Part shown: positions 1 through 10,032 of the stretch, piece by piece
How positions within the stretch are numbered: position 1 is the first letter of the stretch
Layout of the letters: each line of letters begins with the position of its first letter
From: an uncultured Bacteroidota bacterium
Lineage (GTDB): Bacteria; Bacteroidota; Bacteroidia; Chitinophagales; Saprospiraceae
DNA length: 53,500 bases
Direction: 5' to 3'
Assembly (NCBI GenBank): GCA_902609095.1
Contig: CACLQQ010000009.1
Coordinates: forward strand, 1-53,500
Position numbers and translations under genes: made by a program
The notes under the pieces: generated by a model
Seen by the model: the letters and a program-made list of their open reading frames with translations, nothing else
What the model was told of the DNA's origin: nothing
Database searches by the model: none

Positions 1-72
1 GTATTTGTAGATATATAAAATCCTATGTCATTTAGGTAAATCTTACTTTCATAATAAATATCAGAACTTCTT

Positions 73-784
73 ATGAGCAAGACATTTCGATTTAAGTCTT
101 TCAGCCTTAATTAAGATCAATGTGCCATGAAAATAGGTACTGATGGGGTTCTGCTCGGTGCATGGACAGATTGTCTAAATAGAGATAACATACTGGATGT
201 TGGAACAGGAACAAGTGTGATCGCTCTAATGATGGCTCAACGAAATCCATCTGCAAAAATTTATGCTATTGGGATAGATGATGAGGCAGCTCAACAGGCA
301 AGTGACAACTTATCTAACTCATCGTGGTCAAAATGCATTGAAGTGAATAACCAATCAATTCAGGATTATTGGAGAGCAACAACTCAACAATTTGATCACA
401 TTATAACCAATCCTCCATTCTTCACAGGTGGCACATTATCTCACAACCAGGATAAGACAAGTGTAAGACACACTACTAAGCTATCTCACAGCGACTTATT
501 AGGTGCATTTAGAAATTTACTTTCAGATAATGGTACCTTTTCTGTAGTACTACCAGCTATCGAAGGTTATAAGTGTATAGAGATGGCTAAAACTTATAAT
601 CTATATCCGATCACATTAACAGAAGCCTATCCAGATCAAGCTAAGCCTCTAGAGCCTTCTCATTAAATTTAGTAAACAAGAAAAAACGTAAACAATAGAT
701 AAGATCTATATTCGAGATAGTACCAGTGGAGATTTTAATGAACAATATAGAGAGCTAACTAAGGCCTTTTATCTGAAGTTTTGA
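73..784 (+). pseudogene. trmN6: Broken tRNA1(Val) A37 N6-methyltransferase (TrmN6/YfiC)
   Basis: The family methylates A37 of tRNA-Val using SAM. The natural start is the ATG at 73 (MSKTFRFKSF...), and codon 14 is TAA (112-114) where homologues have Gln (NQDQCAMK...GTDGVLLGAW). After it the methyltransferase core is readable: a glycine-rich SAM site (DVGTGTSVIALMMA) and the NPPF substrate motif near 408-420. A frameshift near 650 moves the reading frame. The rest (KFSKQEK...DKIYIRDSTSGDFNEQY) continues to the TGA at 782-784 with a further TAA on the way. The corrected length, about 237 residues, is the normal family length. The gene converges on the ABC1 kinase two bases away. Family and broken state are both clear. 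Confidence 0.88.
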
Positions 785-786
785 GT

Positions 787-2097
787 TTATCTTAATTCTG
801 CAACACTATAAGGTGCTCGAATTTTAGCACCTATCATATGCATCAACTGATACAAGCCAAAAAATGTCCTGTTGACATATATAAAGTGTTTACTTCCCCG
901 ATTAGCTTTATACTTAGCAGTTAGGGTATCCTTAGCTAAGCGTTCCCCAACTGCAGTTATCTCATCGAAAAAAGCAGTATCAGAAAAATCCCAGATATCG
1001 TTTTGATAAGGCCTCAATAGTAAAGAAAGGACTTCATGAAATAATTCAAAATAATGAGCCCTTTCTTCCGGAGAATCATCTTTATACAAAATCTCAAGCT
1101 GCTCCAATATATCTTCGAATCTTTCTCGGTTTGAGATAATACCTGGCTCCGTTAATTCAAAATATGGGTCATAAAAAGAGCATGGTAACACCTTGACACA
1201 TCCAAAATCCAAAATGCATATATCACCATTAGCTTGGATTAGTATATTCCCAGGGTGAGGATCAGCGTGTACTTTTCTCAGGATAGTAATTTGAAACATG
1301 AACAAGTCCCAAATCCTCTGACCCAGACTATTTCTTTCTTCTTGTGAGAGTTCTTGCTCGAGATGTTTCGGTAGATGATTACCTTCCATCCAATCCATAG
1401 TAATAATTCGTTCAGAAGAATACTCTGGATAATACTGAGGAAATGCATATCCCTCCAGATGATAACAAGCCTCAGTTAGCTCTTGACTATTCTCTAACTC
1501 TAACTTGTAATTCGTTTCTTCAACGAGCTTATCCTGTACTTCCCCAAAGTACTTATTTGCGTCAGCCAGATTCAGTCCTAAGAGCCTACTGGCCATAGGT
1601 TTAAGCATGGCTAAATCAGACTTAATAGATTCCCCAACTCCAGGATACTGGATTTTAACGGCAAGTTTCTTGTTGCACGTAGTAGCCTGATGTACTTGCC
1701 CAATACTTGCAGCAAATGAAGCGTTAAAGTTAAATGTGTCAAAAATATCCTCAGGATTCTTATCTAAATATTTTCTGAACATCTTTTTAACCAGTGGTGC
1801 CGACAAAGGGGGCACAGAGAACTGAGATAATGAAAATTGATCTATATACGCCTTAGGCAGTAGGCTTTTCTCCATAGATAGCATCTGAGCTACCTTCAGA
1901 CCGCCACCTTTCAATTGCTGGAGGCTATCCATTATATCAGCGGCATTCTTTTGATCTAAGGATTCTTTATCTCCTTCACCTTGCAAAATCTTAGAACCAT
2001 AATAGCCAGCATAATTCTTCCCAACTTTGAGGCCTGTTTTAAGCATTTTACTAGCTCGACTTAATTTACCCGTAGGAATCTTATCTATTGTTTTCAT
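787..2097 (-). CDS. ABC1/AarF (UbiB-like) atypical kinase
   Basis: This 436-residue protein belongs to the ABC1/UbiB/ADCK atypical kinase family, whose members bind ATP and are tied to quinone or lipid homeostasis. Visible hallmarks in order are the KxGQ-like segment (LKGGGLKVAQMLS, about residue 62), the Ala-rich loop replacing the P-loop (AASIGQVHQAT, about 130), the Lys strand (LAVKIQYPGV), the catalytic ADPHPGN (about 278) and the metal-binding LDFG (about 294). Nothing is interrupted. It starts six bases after the stop of the TetR gene, so the two are probably cotranscribed. TetR/ABC1 pairs recur in Bacteroidota. The substrate is unknown. Confidence 0.9.
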   Translation of the reverse strand: MKTIDKIPTGKLSRASKMLKTGLKVGKNYAGYYGSKILQGEGDKESLDQKNAADIMDSLQQLKGGGLKVAQMLSMEKSLLPKAYIDQFSLSQFSVPPLSAPLVKKMFRKYLDKNPEDIFDTFNFNASFAASIGQVHQATTCNKKLAVKIQYPGVGESIKSDLAMLKPMASRLLGLNLADANKYFGEVQDKLVEETNYKLELENSQELTEACYHLEGYAFPQYYPEYSSERIITMDWMEGNHLPKHLEQELSQEERNSLGQRIWDLFMFQITILRKVHADPHPGNILIQANGDICILDFGCVKVLPCSFYDPYFELTEPGIISNRERFEDILEQLEILYKDDSPEERAHYFELFHEVLSLLLRPYQNDIWDFSDTAFFDEITAVGERLAKDTLTAKYKANRGSKHFIYVNRTFFGLYQLMHMIGAKIRAPYSVAELR

Positions 2098-2103
2098 CTT
2101 GAA

Positions 2104-2766
2104 CTATTTCTTACCAAATCGTTCCTGCCACATAAATTTTCCAAAATCAAAAACACTACGAACTGGTGTGATGTCCAGCAAATCCATAGTAGCTTTGACC
2201 GCTTTCTCTATTGCCACGTCAGTCTTTTCTTTTTCAATCGACTCGTCATTGTGCCAAAAGTCTAATAGAAACAACAACTGAGCATAAAAGCCCTCAACAC
2301 TCATTCGATCAGTTACCTTTCCTATTGACTCTTCTAACTTTCCTATCCCAAAAGGACTAATGATATTAAGGTCCATTATGAAGCCTGTAAATGCCTTTTT
2401 CATTAATGAAAACACTTTTAGCAATTGAAGTCTACTATGCCCAGCGACACTTTGATTCAAAAAATCAGCGTTTAGTTCACAATTCTCGAAAAAAGTGTAA
2501 TACAGAGAGAGCAGTTTGTCCCTGGTCTCTAATGAATCGAAGAGTTCATCTTTTGCAACAGTTGCAATAGAGGCCATCATTAGTCCTTCCCAGACAATTC
2601 TTTCAATATGCTCAGCGGAATCAAAATAGTCATAGAAATTATACTTATCCACGTGGGTATCACTGCAAAAATCCTCGATAGAAATATCGACCCCGTGGTT
2701 CTCGACATATTCCACATATATATCAATGATTTCTTGCTTATTCTTTTTCTTTGATCTACCTGCCAT
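2104..2766 (-). CDS. TetR-family transcriptional regulator
   Basis: A TetR-like regulator of about 220 residues. The N-terminus (MAGRSKKKNKQEIIDIYVEYVENHG...) fits a helix-turn-helix start, followed by the recognition region (SIEDFCSDTHVDKYNFYDYF) and an all-helical ligand-binding domain. I chose the ATG at 2766 because homologues begin with a short basic tail. An upstream ATG at 2796 would add ten residues (MLFFYMNRKK) of atypical sequence. The gene lies just upstream of the ABC1 kinase with a six-base gap, so it probably regulates that pair. The ligand is unknown. Confidence 0.82.
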   Translation of the reverse strand: MAGRSKKKNKQEIIDIYVEYVENHGVDISIEDFCSDTHVDKYNFYDYFDSAEHIERIVWEGLMMASIATVAKDELFDSLETRDKLLSLYYTFFENCELNADFLNQSVAGHSRLQLLKVFSLMKKAFTGFIMDLNIISPFGIGKLEESIGKVTDRMSVEGFYAQLLFLLDFWHNDESIEKEKTDVAIEKAVKATMDLLDITPVRSVFDFGKFMWQERFGKK

Positions 2767-2834
2767 TTTTTTGCGGTTCATGTAAAAGAACAGCATTTAA
2801 TAATTATTAGTTTGACACTTACGATCTGTTAAGG

Positions 2835-3074
2835 TTACTTTGACTGATTCTTAATAATTAATCGCACCAATTCAGAATTATCAATGCGGCTATAACTCCA
2901 GGTACCCAGCCATATCATGTGAATATACACAGGATTAGGAAGGAACCACAACCCTGGTCTATGACAGCCAGAGGTGGAAGAAAAATAAATACTATGACTC
3001 GAAACAAACTCAATTTTGATTCTTTTATTCAAACAACTATGAAAGGGTCCACATGAGTTCAGATCTATCGACAA
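2835..3074 (-). CDS. Unrecognised 79-residue ORF, possibly a gene remnant
   Basis: An open frame of 79 codons upstream of the TetR gene on the same strand. The sequence is rich in aromatics and His (GLWFLPNPVYIHMIWLGTW) and ends in RLIIKNQSK. I recognise no family and see no signal peptide. Given the decay around it, it may be the tail of a lost gene or a chance ORF. Confidence 0.25.
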   Translation of the reverse strand: MSIDLNSCGPFHSCLNKRIKIEFVSSHSIYFSSTSGCHRPGLWFLPNPVYIHMIWLGTWSYSRIDNSELVRLIIKNQSK

Positions 3075-3097
3075 CCCAAGAGCGAAAGTCGACGAAA

Positions 3098-3127
3098 TAA
3101 AAAAGGATGAATTTTATTAGTTCATCC
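3098..3127 (-). terminator. Intrinsic terminator after the kbp remnant
   Basis: Perfect 7-bp inverted repeat GGATGAA/TTCATCC (3105-3111 and 3121-3127) with a 9-nt loop. On the minus strand it is followed by a run of six or more T. It sits about 27 bases past the stop of the broken LysM gene. Confidence 0.7.
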
Positions 3128-3153
3128 CTTGATCTTTTTTTCTCCTTCAGCGA

Positions 3154-3606
3154 TCAGTTTAAAGGTGGAATTCTCAAAATCTGCCAATATATCTTACCAG
3201 GATGTGATAACATAGGCTTATTAGCCTTAAAGATAGCGTTGTATTTCATTGGATCACCGTAAACCTCTTTAGCAATCTTGGATAAAGAATCTCCACTCTT
3301 AACCTAATGGAAGATTGACACAGGTTCTGGATTAAGAACATTGATATTATCTACAACTGCGCCAATTCCATCAACATTTTCTAAAGCGAGAATTACTTTT
3401 TTCCCAAACAGCGTTGGTTCCAGTAGCACCAGAAACTATGACTTGTTCAGCCAATTCTATTTTAATTTCACTAACTGGTATACCTAATTCAGCTAATGCA
3501 GATTCTAATATTTTATTTTTTCTTGCTCAGCCGTTAGCGTTGGCGCATCATTTTTCTTGGAAAAGACCTTTTTACCTGCGTTCTTGATAAATGAAAACAA
3601 TCCCAT
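3154..3606 (-). pseudogene. Broken LysM/BON protein (Kbp/YgaU family)
   Basis: The start MGLFSFIKNAGKKVFSKK (ATG at 3604-3606) matches the opening of E. coli Kbp (YgaU), a BON plus LysM protein that binds potassium. The frame is lost after about 33 codons. It resumes in another frame (ILESALAELGIPVSEIKIEL) and shifts again after about 30 codons. The LysM part ([20 protein letters not shown]...NKPML...LRIPPL) is preceded by an in-frame TAG. In the last strand the expected IYPGQ reads IYWQ, a small in-frame deletion. The corrected product is about 150 residues, the family length. At least four lesions mark it as a pseudogene. Confidence 0.85.
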
Positions 3607-3703
3607 ATTTTGTTTTATATGACTTAGTTAATGAAAAATAGAAATTTTAAAATAGCCTAAAGACTAAAAAACGTTTCACGAGTTGTGGAAAATAACAAAT
3701 TCG

Positions 3704-4215
3704 TTATGATTTCACTTCTAATGGTGTGTATAAATTGCCCCAGGCAATATTAAGGCCTTCTTCGCTTATTGTTATCGCAAACTCATCCTGATACTGCTGT
3801 AAACTCTTGGAAGTAGATTGTATTCGGAGTGCATCTTTAGACTCGTCATAGTTAAAGTGTCCCCATTGATCTGCAACTTTAATAAATATCATGATCCATT
3901 GATCTTCGCGGGGAATACTAAATAGTATATATGCACCAGCTTCCAGATCTTTGCCATTGATTATGACATCTTTATTAAATGAAATCTTTGTAGCCTCATT
4001 GGCTCCAGTTCTCCGTGCTTTATTATACGGTACCACCCCGCCAACAATTCTCGTCCTCTTGCCCTTGGACTACTGTAGTCGAAAGTAACAATTACAACTT
4101 GGACAGTATCGGTAACAATAACAGGGGGGCTTTTTCTTTCTGATTTATCAGATTGTCCATTGATAAAAGAAATCGGAAACAGGGAAAACGATAATAGCAA
4201 CAGTAAATTTCGCAT
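3704..4215 (-). pseudogene. DUF2911 protein with one frameshift
   Basis: The upstream ORF starts with a signal peptide (MRNLLLLLSFSLFPISFINGQ) and reads to ...SPRARGRELLAG. The downstream ORF continues in another frame with VPYNKARRTGANEATKISF, the conserved core of DUF2911, an exported Bacteroidota family of unknown role. The junction lies near 4030. Joined, they give about 170 residues, the usual size. This is the only lesion seen, so inactivation may be recent; a local base-calling error is the alternative. Confidence 0.8.
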
Positions 4216-4293
4216 TAGATAGTGGTTGTGTGCAGAAGAAACGTGAGTCTATCGTTAGTAATTACTTTCAAGTTTCACTCTTTTAAGGTTTTC

Positions 4294-5490
4294 CTAAAAA
4301 ATTTTTTTTAATGCTTTCTTCATTTCATATGTCATTACAAATTGACTACCTTTTACACCATTCATATTGAGATCCGATTCCTCCACATTAGCTATATTTA
4401 TAATCTGATTAGCCTAATAGCCTCCTTGAGCAGAAAACTTTAAAAATGATTTCTTAGCAGGGATAAAAGGATCTGTGAGTTCTGCTAATTCACCAGATAA
4501 AAATGATTTCATCAAGTCTGGATTTGTACAAAATGGTCTGGCTAAACCTGCTTAATCCTTTACTCTATCTTTTAACGCCTGATCAATTTTCGATCTTCTT
4601 CTGAACCCTCCTGTTACCATGAGAGGAGTCCTTCGATTATCCATAATCTTCTGAGCAAACTCAATGAAATAGTCTTCTCTCTTCTGAGTTGAATCGCTTT
4701 TATGTTCTCCCATCATAGCCTGCTTCTCATAAGTGCCTCCAGATCTTTTCAATAGATCGATCTTACCTTTTAAGCTCTGAATTACAGTAATAGAGTCCTC
4801 TTCTTCAAATCCCCCTTTTTGAAAGTCAGTACTCTTCAACTTGACAGATAGGGCATTACTATCTCCTATAGCTTTCCTTACTTTGTCAATAATTTCATTA
4901 AGTAATCTGGATCTATTTTCCAAAGACCCATCATACTCATCTGTTCTGTGATTGGTATAAGGGGACAAAAATTGACTAAGCAGATATCCATGGGCTACAT
5001 GAATCTGCACACCATCAAATCCAGCCTCAACATATATTTTAGCTAACAAAGCAAATTTCTCTATGAGGTCTTTGATTTCGGTTTTGTTCACGGCCTTAGG
5101 CGGCATGTAAAACCCACCTCTCTTCAACCAAACATTGGAGGCAGATAATGGTCTTGTATTCACCAAATAACTGGTCTGCCTACCTGCATGACTTAATTGT
5201 GCCCAAAACACTGAGCCATGATCATGCACAACATCAACCATTTTTTTTTAATGCTTTGGCGACGTCACTATTAGATTACCTGCTGACAACAGATGTTTAT
5301 GATCTACAATAATATTACCAGATAAATCTAATCCCGCATTAGATTGAGCCCATCGCTGATATAGCTTGATATGCTTATTGTTTACAATATAGTCTGAATT
5401 AGACAAACGTTAAGTCATAGCAGCTTTAAATAAGCGATTTGGTATCACCTGACTGCATGGCAAATCCAGAGGTTCTAATATTTTATCCAT
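4294..5490 (-). pseudogene. Broken Old Yellow Enzyme family NADH:flavin oxidoreductase
   Basis: OYE-family FMN enzymes reduce activated alkenes. From ATG 5488-5490 (MDKILEPLDLP...NRLFKAAMT) to the TAG at 4294-4296 a single frame reads about 398 codons, close to the family length. Recognisable parts are the QLSHAGRQ strand, GFDGVQIHVAHGYLLSQFLSPY (substrate/FMN site), RSRLLNEII, and the C-terminal glycine-rich GLARPF. Four internal stops interrupt it without frame change: after KAAMT, after TSPKH, at 4552-4554 before AGLARPF, and after SAQGGY. Substitution-type stops in one continuous frame point to a decayed gene, not assembly indels. Confidence 0.87.
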
Positions 5491-5653
5491 GATGTATAGT
5501 AAATAATTCCTACTAATTAACCGTTTTTATCCTATAGTACGTTACACATATAGTTACATTAAGCTGAATGAGCTTTTCAATAAGTTAAATCAGCTAAATT
5601 TGCAGGGCTATATGGGATATAGAACTCTAATGCCACTAAGAAGAATGCACTCT

Positions 5654-8221
5654 ATGAAACATTTGTTGTATACTACGATTTCCAGTTTCTTATTGATTTT
5701 GACCACTCAGTTATATGGACAGGATCAATTTGAAAGATTATATACTACAACTAACACAGACATCCTATCTACCAGTCTTCATGAATTAGGTAATGGGTAC
5801 CTTATGTTAAGTCTTCAGATCAATGACAAAGGAGAAAATGAAAAAATAAACCTAACCAGTCTGGATCAAAAAGGAACCATCAACTGGAGTATGGAGTATG
5901 ATTACGACCTTGAAGAGGATGTATTCATAGCAGAGTTAGGCGAGGTAGAAGCATTGATTGACGGAACAATTGCATTCTCAGCATTACTAAAAAAAGATAG
6001 CCTCAATAAAGTAGTAACAGTTGTTGATGGTCAGGGCAATCACCTTTGGACCCGCCTTACCGGTAATATAGACGATATATTTGATGATAATAGTTTCAGA
6101 TCTAATTTAGTCAGTGTAGATGACCTCGGATTTATCCATGTCACCAACTCGATCAGTAATAATCAGAGCGATTTATTTTTATCAGCATATTATCTCGCAG
6201 GAGAGCTACGAATAGGAAGCCGGTGGGCTATATCTGATACATCTGGTAATAGTCTTTCGACGGCTGTTAGAGATGTACAATACCTTTCCGATTCCACAGT
6301 GGTAATTTTAGGTAATACCATGGATAAGAATCATCAGCTTTTCGTTACTAAAATCGATTCCACGGGAAATATTCTATGGGCTAAGAGCTATACCGCCGAT
6401 TTAGGAACCGGCTTGAATCAATCAGCCACGAGCCTTGATGAAATGATTGACGGCACTATTATTATACTCGGTGCGCGGGCAGGTAGTGTTTCAAATGGAT
6501 TGTTATTACATATTGATCAACAAGGGAACTATCTGCAATCTCGATCCATCACTCCAACAGGTTCTGGTTATGATGGTATAGCCGTCGAAGTTGAAGCCTT
6601 ACAGGATACCACCTTTGCTGTGGCCATGAAGCGACTGAATCTCACAACTAATGAAGTATTACCAGTCATCATTAAAATGAATATGGATAGCATAATAAGC
6701 TATCAAACTGTATTAAAAAGCAGTACAGATAGAGACCCAATGAGAGGTGGCTTAATTGTCTCTAATGATAGCTTAAGTCCAGTTTTTTTGACTTCAACAA
6801 CAAGGTTAGATTCAATGACTCTAATCCCATATATCATGAAGCTTAACCCCACAGGTGGTTCAGGTTGTGAAGATGCGTTTAACTCTTTCAGATTTGATTC
6901 AATATTTTTTACAACAGATACCTTATCGATCTTACCATCTATTGAATCGGAATTTGATAGTATAGAAGTTAGGTCTATGGCTTTCACAGAATTTAATCCC
7001 CCAATACTTAATCTAACGGATACGACATATTGTCCTCAAGACCCTATAAGATATACCCTTGATGGAACAGTGAGAGGAGCAGTATCATATCTATGGAGCG
7101 ACGGAGTGACAGATAGTATTCGTACGGTAACTGAAGCTGGCCAATATGTCCTCAATGTAATTGTCGGAATAGAAGAGTGTTTCACACTTTGTGATACGGC
7201 TAATGTCAATCAGAGTGAGTTCCCAATGGCAGAAATCGAAGTAAACACTGCTAACTTCTGTAGCACAGGAGAACTGGCGCTTAACGTGGCTTCAAATAAT
7301 CCTATCGTCTCAATAGAATGGTCATCAGGGCAAATTGATGAACCTTTCATTATTGTAACGGATCTAAACCAGTATAGTGCGACTATCATCGATAATTGCG
7401 GAAATCCCGCAATTGCCACAATAGATCTGAGGGATTTCTCTATTAATAATGACCCAGTTATCAATGTGTCAGGCGAGAATCTATGTACGGACAATACGCT
7501 CGTACTTACGGCTGCCGGTAACTTTTTGATAGAAGATCTCATGTGGTCAACGGGAGAGGTAGGCACTGCCACTATAACAGTCAGCGAACCGGGGACATAT
7601 ACAGTGGAAAACATAGCACAATTTTGTCCAGGAATTGGCAGTGTGGAAATTATTGAAGATCAGTTTCTAACTCCATTAACTGTTGATATCAGTAGCACTT
7701 GTGATGCTGGTAACAATGTTATTCAGCTTATTGGTGGTGGCTCGACATCCATTAGCTCAATCACTTGGTCAACAGGGGCAACTTCACCATCTATACAAGT
7801 TACTGAGGTTGGAACCTACACGGTTACAGTAACAGATATCTGTGATAATACCGAGACGGCATCCATAACAATAACCCAAGAAGACATCGATGATTGTATC
7901 ACTGTTGGTCCCACAGTTTTAGGAACGGATTGCCTATTGTGGCCCAATGCGTTATATCCAATGTCTAACAATCCAAGAAATACAACCTTTGGTCCAGAGG
8001 ATATGAACTGTGGCAACGTGACTATTGAAAACTACCAACTCAGAATCTATAATAGATGGGGCAACAAAATATTCGAATCAGATAATATCAAAACTCGATG
8101 GAATGGCCTAAAAAATAATACGGGGAAGGAGCAGCCTGCTACCACTTACTTCTGGTATGCTACATATACAATCAACGGTGACGACTTCGAAAATGAAGGA
8201 GATGCCACTGTTATCAGATAA
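5654..8221 (+). CDS. Secreted protein with T9SS type B (gliding motility) sorting domain
   Basis: Secreted protein of about 855 residues. I take the ATG at 5654, which gives a normal signal peptide (MKHLLYTTISSFLLILTTQLYGQ); the ORF opens 18 codons earlier but that extension does not look like a leader. The first half resembles a beta-propeller, with repeats of the type ...ITSTGNILWAKSY and LDQKGTINWSMEY. The middle has Ig/PKD-like repeats (YLWSDGVTDSIRTVTEAGQYVLNV, ITWSTGATSPSIQVTEVGTYTVTV). The last 65 residues (YQLRIYNRWGNKIFES...TTYFWYATY) are the gliding-motility-associated C-terminal domain that directs T9SS export. The partner or substrate is unknown. A diverged piece of a paralogue lies at 11819-11881. 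Confidence 0.85.
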   Translation: MKHLLYTTISSFLLILTTQLYGQDQFERLYTTTNTDILSTSLHELGNGYLMLSLQINDKGENEKINLTSLDQKGTINWSMEYDYDLEEDVFIAELGEVEALIDGTIAFSALLKKDSLNKVVTVVDGQGNHLWTRLTGNIDDIFDDNSFRSNLVSVDDLGFIHVTNSISNNQSDLFLSAYYLAGELRIGSRWAISDTSGNSLSTAVRDVQYLSDSTVVILGNTMDKNHQLFVTKIDSTGNILWAKSYTADLGTGLNQSATSLDEMIDGTIIILGARAGSVSNGLLLHIDQQGNYLQSRSITPTGSGYDGIAVEVEALQDTTFAVAMKRLNLTTNEVLPVIIKMNMDSIISYQTVLKSSTDRDPMRGGLIVSNDSLSPVFLTSTTRLDSMTLIPYIMKLNPTGGSGCEDAFNSFRFDSIFFTTDTLSILPSIESEFDSIEVRSMAFTEFNPPILNLTDTTYCPQDPIRYTLDGTVRGAVSYLWSDGVTDSIRTVTEAGQYVLNVIVGIEECFTLCDTANVNQSEFPMAEIEVNTANFCSTGELALNVASNNPIVSIEWSSGQIDEPFIIVTDLNQYSATIIDNCGNPAIATIDLRDFSINNDPVINVSGENLCTDNTLVLTAAGNFLIEDLMWSTGEVGTATITVSEPGTYTVENIAQFCPGIGSVEIIEDQFLTPLTVDISSTCDAGNNVIQLIGGGSTSISSITWSTGATSPSIQVTEVGTYTVTVTDICDNTETASITITQEDIDDCITVGPTVLGTDCLLWPNALYPMSNNPRNTTFGPEDMNCGNVTIENYQLRIYNRWGNKIFESDNIKTRWNGLKNNTGKEQPATTYFWYATYTINGDDFENEGDATVIR

Positions 8222-8262
8222 GCTGGGTTCAACATTCCATTAGTGTATTGGTTATTTAAGAT

Positions 8263-9225
8263 ATGTACGATTTAGTGATTATTGGAGGCGGACCGACTGG
8301 CATTAATGTCGCAGTTGAGGCCAAAAAAGCAGGTTTAAATTACATAGTGATTGAGAAAGGAGTCTTGGTAAATTCAATATATCACTTTCCTGCTAATATG
8401 ACCTTCTTCTCCACATCCAAGAATTTGGAGATAGCTAATATCCCGTTCATATCTCATACCGGGAAGCCAACAAGACGAGAAGCACTGGAATACTACAGAA
8501 GAATTACAGAAAGCTATGAGCTTAACATACATTACTATGAAGAAGTAAGTCAAGTCGATGAAAGCAACGGAGACTATAAAGTCAATACTTCTAAAGGCAC
8601 ATACAATACTAAGAATATAGTGGTAACTGTGGGATTTTACGATACACCACGACTGCTCGATATACCTGGAGAAGACCTTCCCAAAGTAAAACACTACTAT
8701 GATGAGGTTCATCCCTATGTAGGACAAAAAGTATTAGTTATTGGAGCAGCAAATAGTGCATGTGATGTGGCTCTCGAATGTTGGCAGAAAGGTGCAGCAG
8801 AGGTCACTATGGCCATTCGTTCTAATGAAATATACCCCAAGGTTAAATATTGGATCAAGCCTAATATCGAGAACAGAATAAAAGAGGGCTCCATTACTGC
8901 ATACTTCGAGACTGACGTCGTAGACATCACTCCTACCCATGCAACACTTAAGAGCTCTAATAAAGAGTGGACCATAGAGAATGACTTCGTTTTAGCCATG
9001 ACTGGCTATCAACCAGACTACCATCTCCTAAAAAGACTTATGGTACCAATCAATGAATCTGACGATCATAAGCCATACTTCAATCCTGAAACTCTTAAAA
9101 CCTCTCAAAGAGGCATCTATGTCGCCGGAGTAATCAATGCAGGCATGCTCACCAGCAAGCTGTTTATCGAGAATACGAGGGAACATGGAGAGCGGGTAGT
9201 GAAATCAATAGTGTCAGAAGGATAA
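8263..9225 (+). CDS. ypdA: YpdA-family bacillithiol disulfide reductase
   Basis: FAD- and NAD(P)H-binding oxidoreductase of 320 residues. It shows the N-terminal Rossmann motif IIGGGPTGINVAVEA, a second dinucleotide site VLVIGAANSACDVALE (about residue 157) and a C-terminal ATG-like segment (LAMTGYQPD) followed by GIYVAGVI. YpdA (Bdr) reduces oxidised bacillithiol in Firmicutes and Bacteroidota. The gene starts 41 bases after the T9SS protein gene. A second bacillithiol-system gene, ytxJ, survives only as a broken piece at 14570-14884. Confidence 0.87.
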   Translation: MYDLVIIGGGPTGINVAVEAKKAGLNYIVIEKGVLVNSIYHFPANMTFFSTSKNLEIANIPFISHTGKPTRREALEYYRRITESYELNIHYYEEVSQVDESNGDYKVNTSKGTYNTKNIVVTVGFYDTPRLLDIPGEDLPKVKHYYDEVHPYVGQKVLVIGAANSACDVALECWQKGAAEVTMAIRSNEIYPKVKYWIKPNIENRIKEGSITAYFETDVVDITPTHATLKSSNKEWTIENDFVLAMTGYQPDYHLLKRLMVPINESDDHKPYFNPETLKTSQRGIYVAGVINAGMLTSKLFIENTREHGERVVKSIVSEG

Positions 9226-9240
9226 TGATCTTAATATTTC

Positions 9241-9790
9241 ATGGTTAAATCATAGAATATTATCAAGATAATTAGAGATCACAATAATAAATTACATGAG
9301 GTACTTGACAAGTATCCAGCCATGAGCATCCTCGGCCCATTTCAGGCAGGTAAGACCACATCATACAAGAGCATTGCCCAAAATCGTCAGTCTATCTATC
9401 TCGATCTCGAATTGCCAAATAATAGAGCCAAATCGACAAACCCCTCATTATTTTTGAACAGTTATTGGGATCATATGATCATATTAGATGGAATCCAGAT
9501 ACAACAGAGGTTATTTCCTATACTTCGACCAGTATTTGATCAGGATAGTTGACCAGGTTAATTTTTACTCTTTGGATCGGCATCATCAGCATTGATGGGA
9601 CATTATACAGAATCACTTTGCAGGCTGTATTGCTATTATAGACCTATGTCCACTGTTGCTCACAGAGATAGATATTGATGAGCACAACTATGTGATTACT
9701 CACAGCTCAGATCGATATCCACTAACAGAAACTATAGAGGCCATATCTATCAAGCGGTTTTTGGAGGAGATGGTTAGGGGAGTAACATAA
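9241..9790 (+). pseudogene. Broken AAA ATPase with DUF4143-type tail
   Basis: The frame opens at ATG 9241, with TAG as codon 5. It then gives an ATPase N-terminus: LDKYPAMSILGPFQAGKTT (Walker A; the family usually has GPRQVGKTT), YLDLELPNNRA, and a Walker B-like ILDGIQ where the family has ILDEIQ. After TGA at 9550 the same frame still reads FLLFGSASSALMGHYTESL (sensor region). It then jumps, with several hundred bases missing, to a C-terminal piece (VITHSSDRYPLTETIEAISIKRFLEEM) ending at TAA 9788-9790. A full gene would be about 380 codons. Stops plus an internal deletion make it dead. Confidence 0.78.
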
Positions 9791-9805
9791 CTTTATAAAT
9801 AGCAA

Positions 9806-9835
9806 AATATTATATGCATTAATACATATAATATT
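9806..9835 (+). promoter_or_regulatory. Probable VapB/VapBC operator palindrome
   Basis: Perfect inverted repeat AATATTATATG (9806-9816) and CATATAATATT (9825-9835), 11-bp arms with an 8-bp spacer. It ends on the base before the vapB ATG. VapB antitoxins with their toxins usually repress their own promoter at such palindromes. Its position against the start codon suggests either that the transcript has little or no leader or that bound protein covers the translation start region. The symmetry is seen directly; the function is inferred. Confidence 0.75.
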
Positions 9836-10030
9836 ATGAGAACGACATTAGATCTACCAGAAGAACTCTTGAAAGAAGTTATGAAGCTTACCAATACAAC
9901 GACCAAGAGTGAGGCAATTAAATATGTTATTGAACGTATCGTGAAGTATCATAGAAGATTAAGCATTATAAAATATAGACGTAAAAATGATCTCGATATT
10001 AATCTTGATTCAACAAGAGATCGTCAGTAA
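9836..10030 (+). CDS. vapB: VapB-type antitoxin
   Basis: A 64-residue protein (MRTTLDLPEELLKEVMKLTNTTTKSEAIKYVIE...), the ribbon-helix-helix pattern of the VapB family that pairs with PIN toxins: an N-terminal strand TTLDLPEELL, a helix, then the TTTKSEAI turn. The basic C-terminal tail would be the toxin-binding arm. Its stop lies two bases before the vapC start, so translation is coupled. The start sits immediately after a perfect palindrome. Confidence 0.85.
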   Translation: MRTTLDLPEELLKEVMKLTNTTTKSEAIKYVIERIVKYHRRLSIIKYRRKNDLDINLDSTRDRQ

Positions 10031-10032
10031 CT

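Noticed and set aside
2027..2281. 84-codon plus-strand ORF across the ABC1/TetR junction
   Set aside because: It overlaps two well-supported genes on the other strand and resembles no protein family.
7210..7614. 134-codon minus-strand ORF inside the T9SS type B protein gene
   Set aside because: It is antisense to a well-supported gene, with low-complexity Ser/Val/Ile composition typical of a shadow frame.
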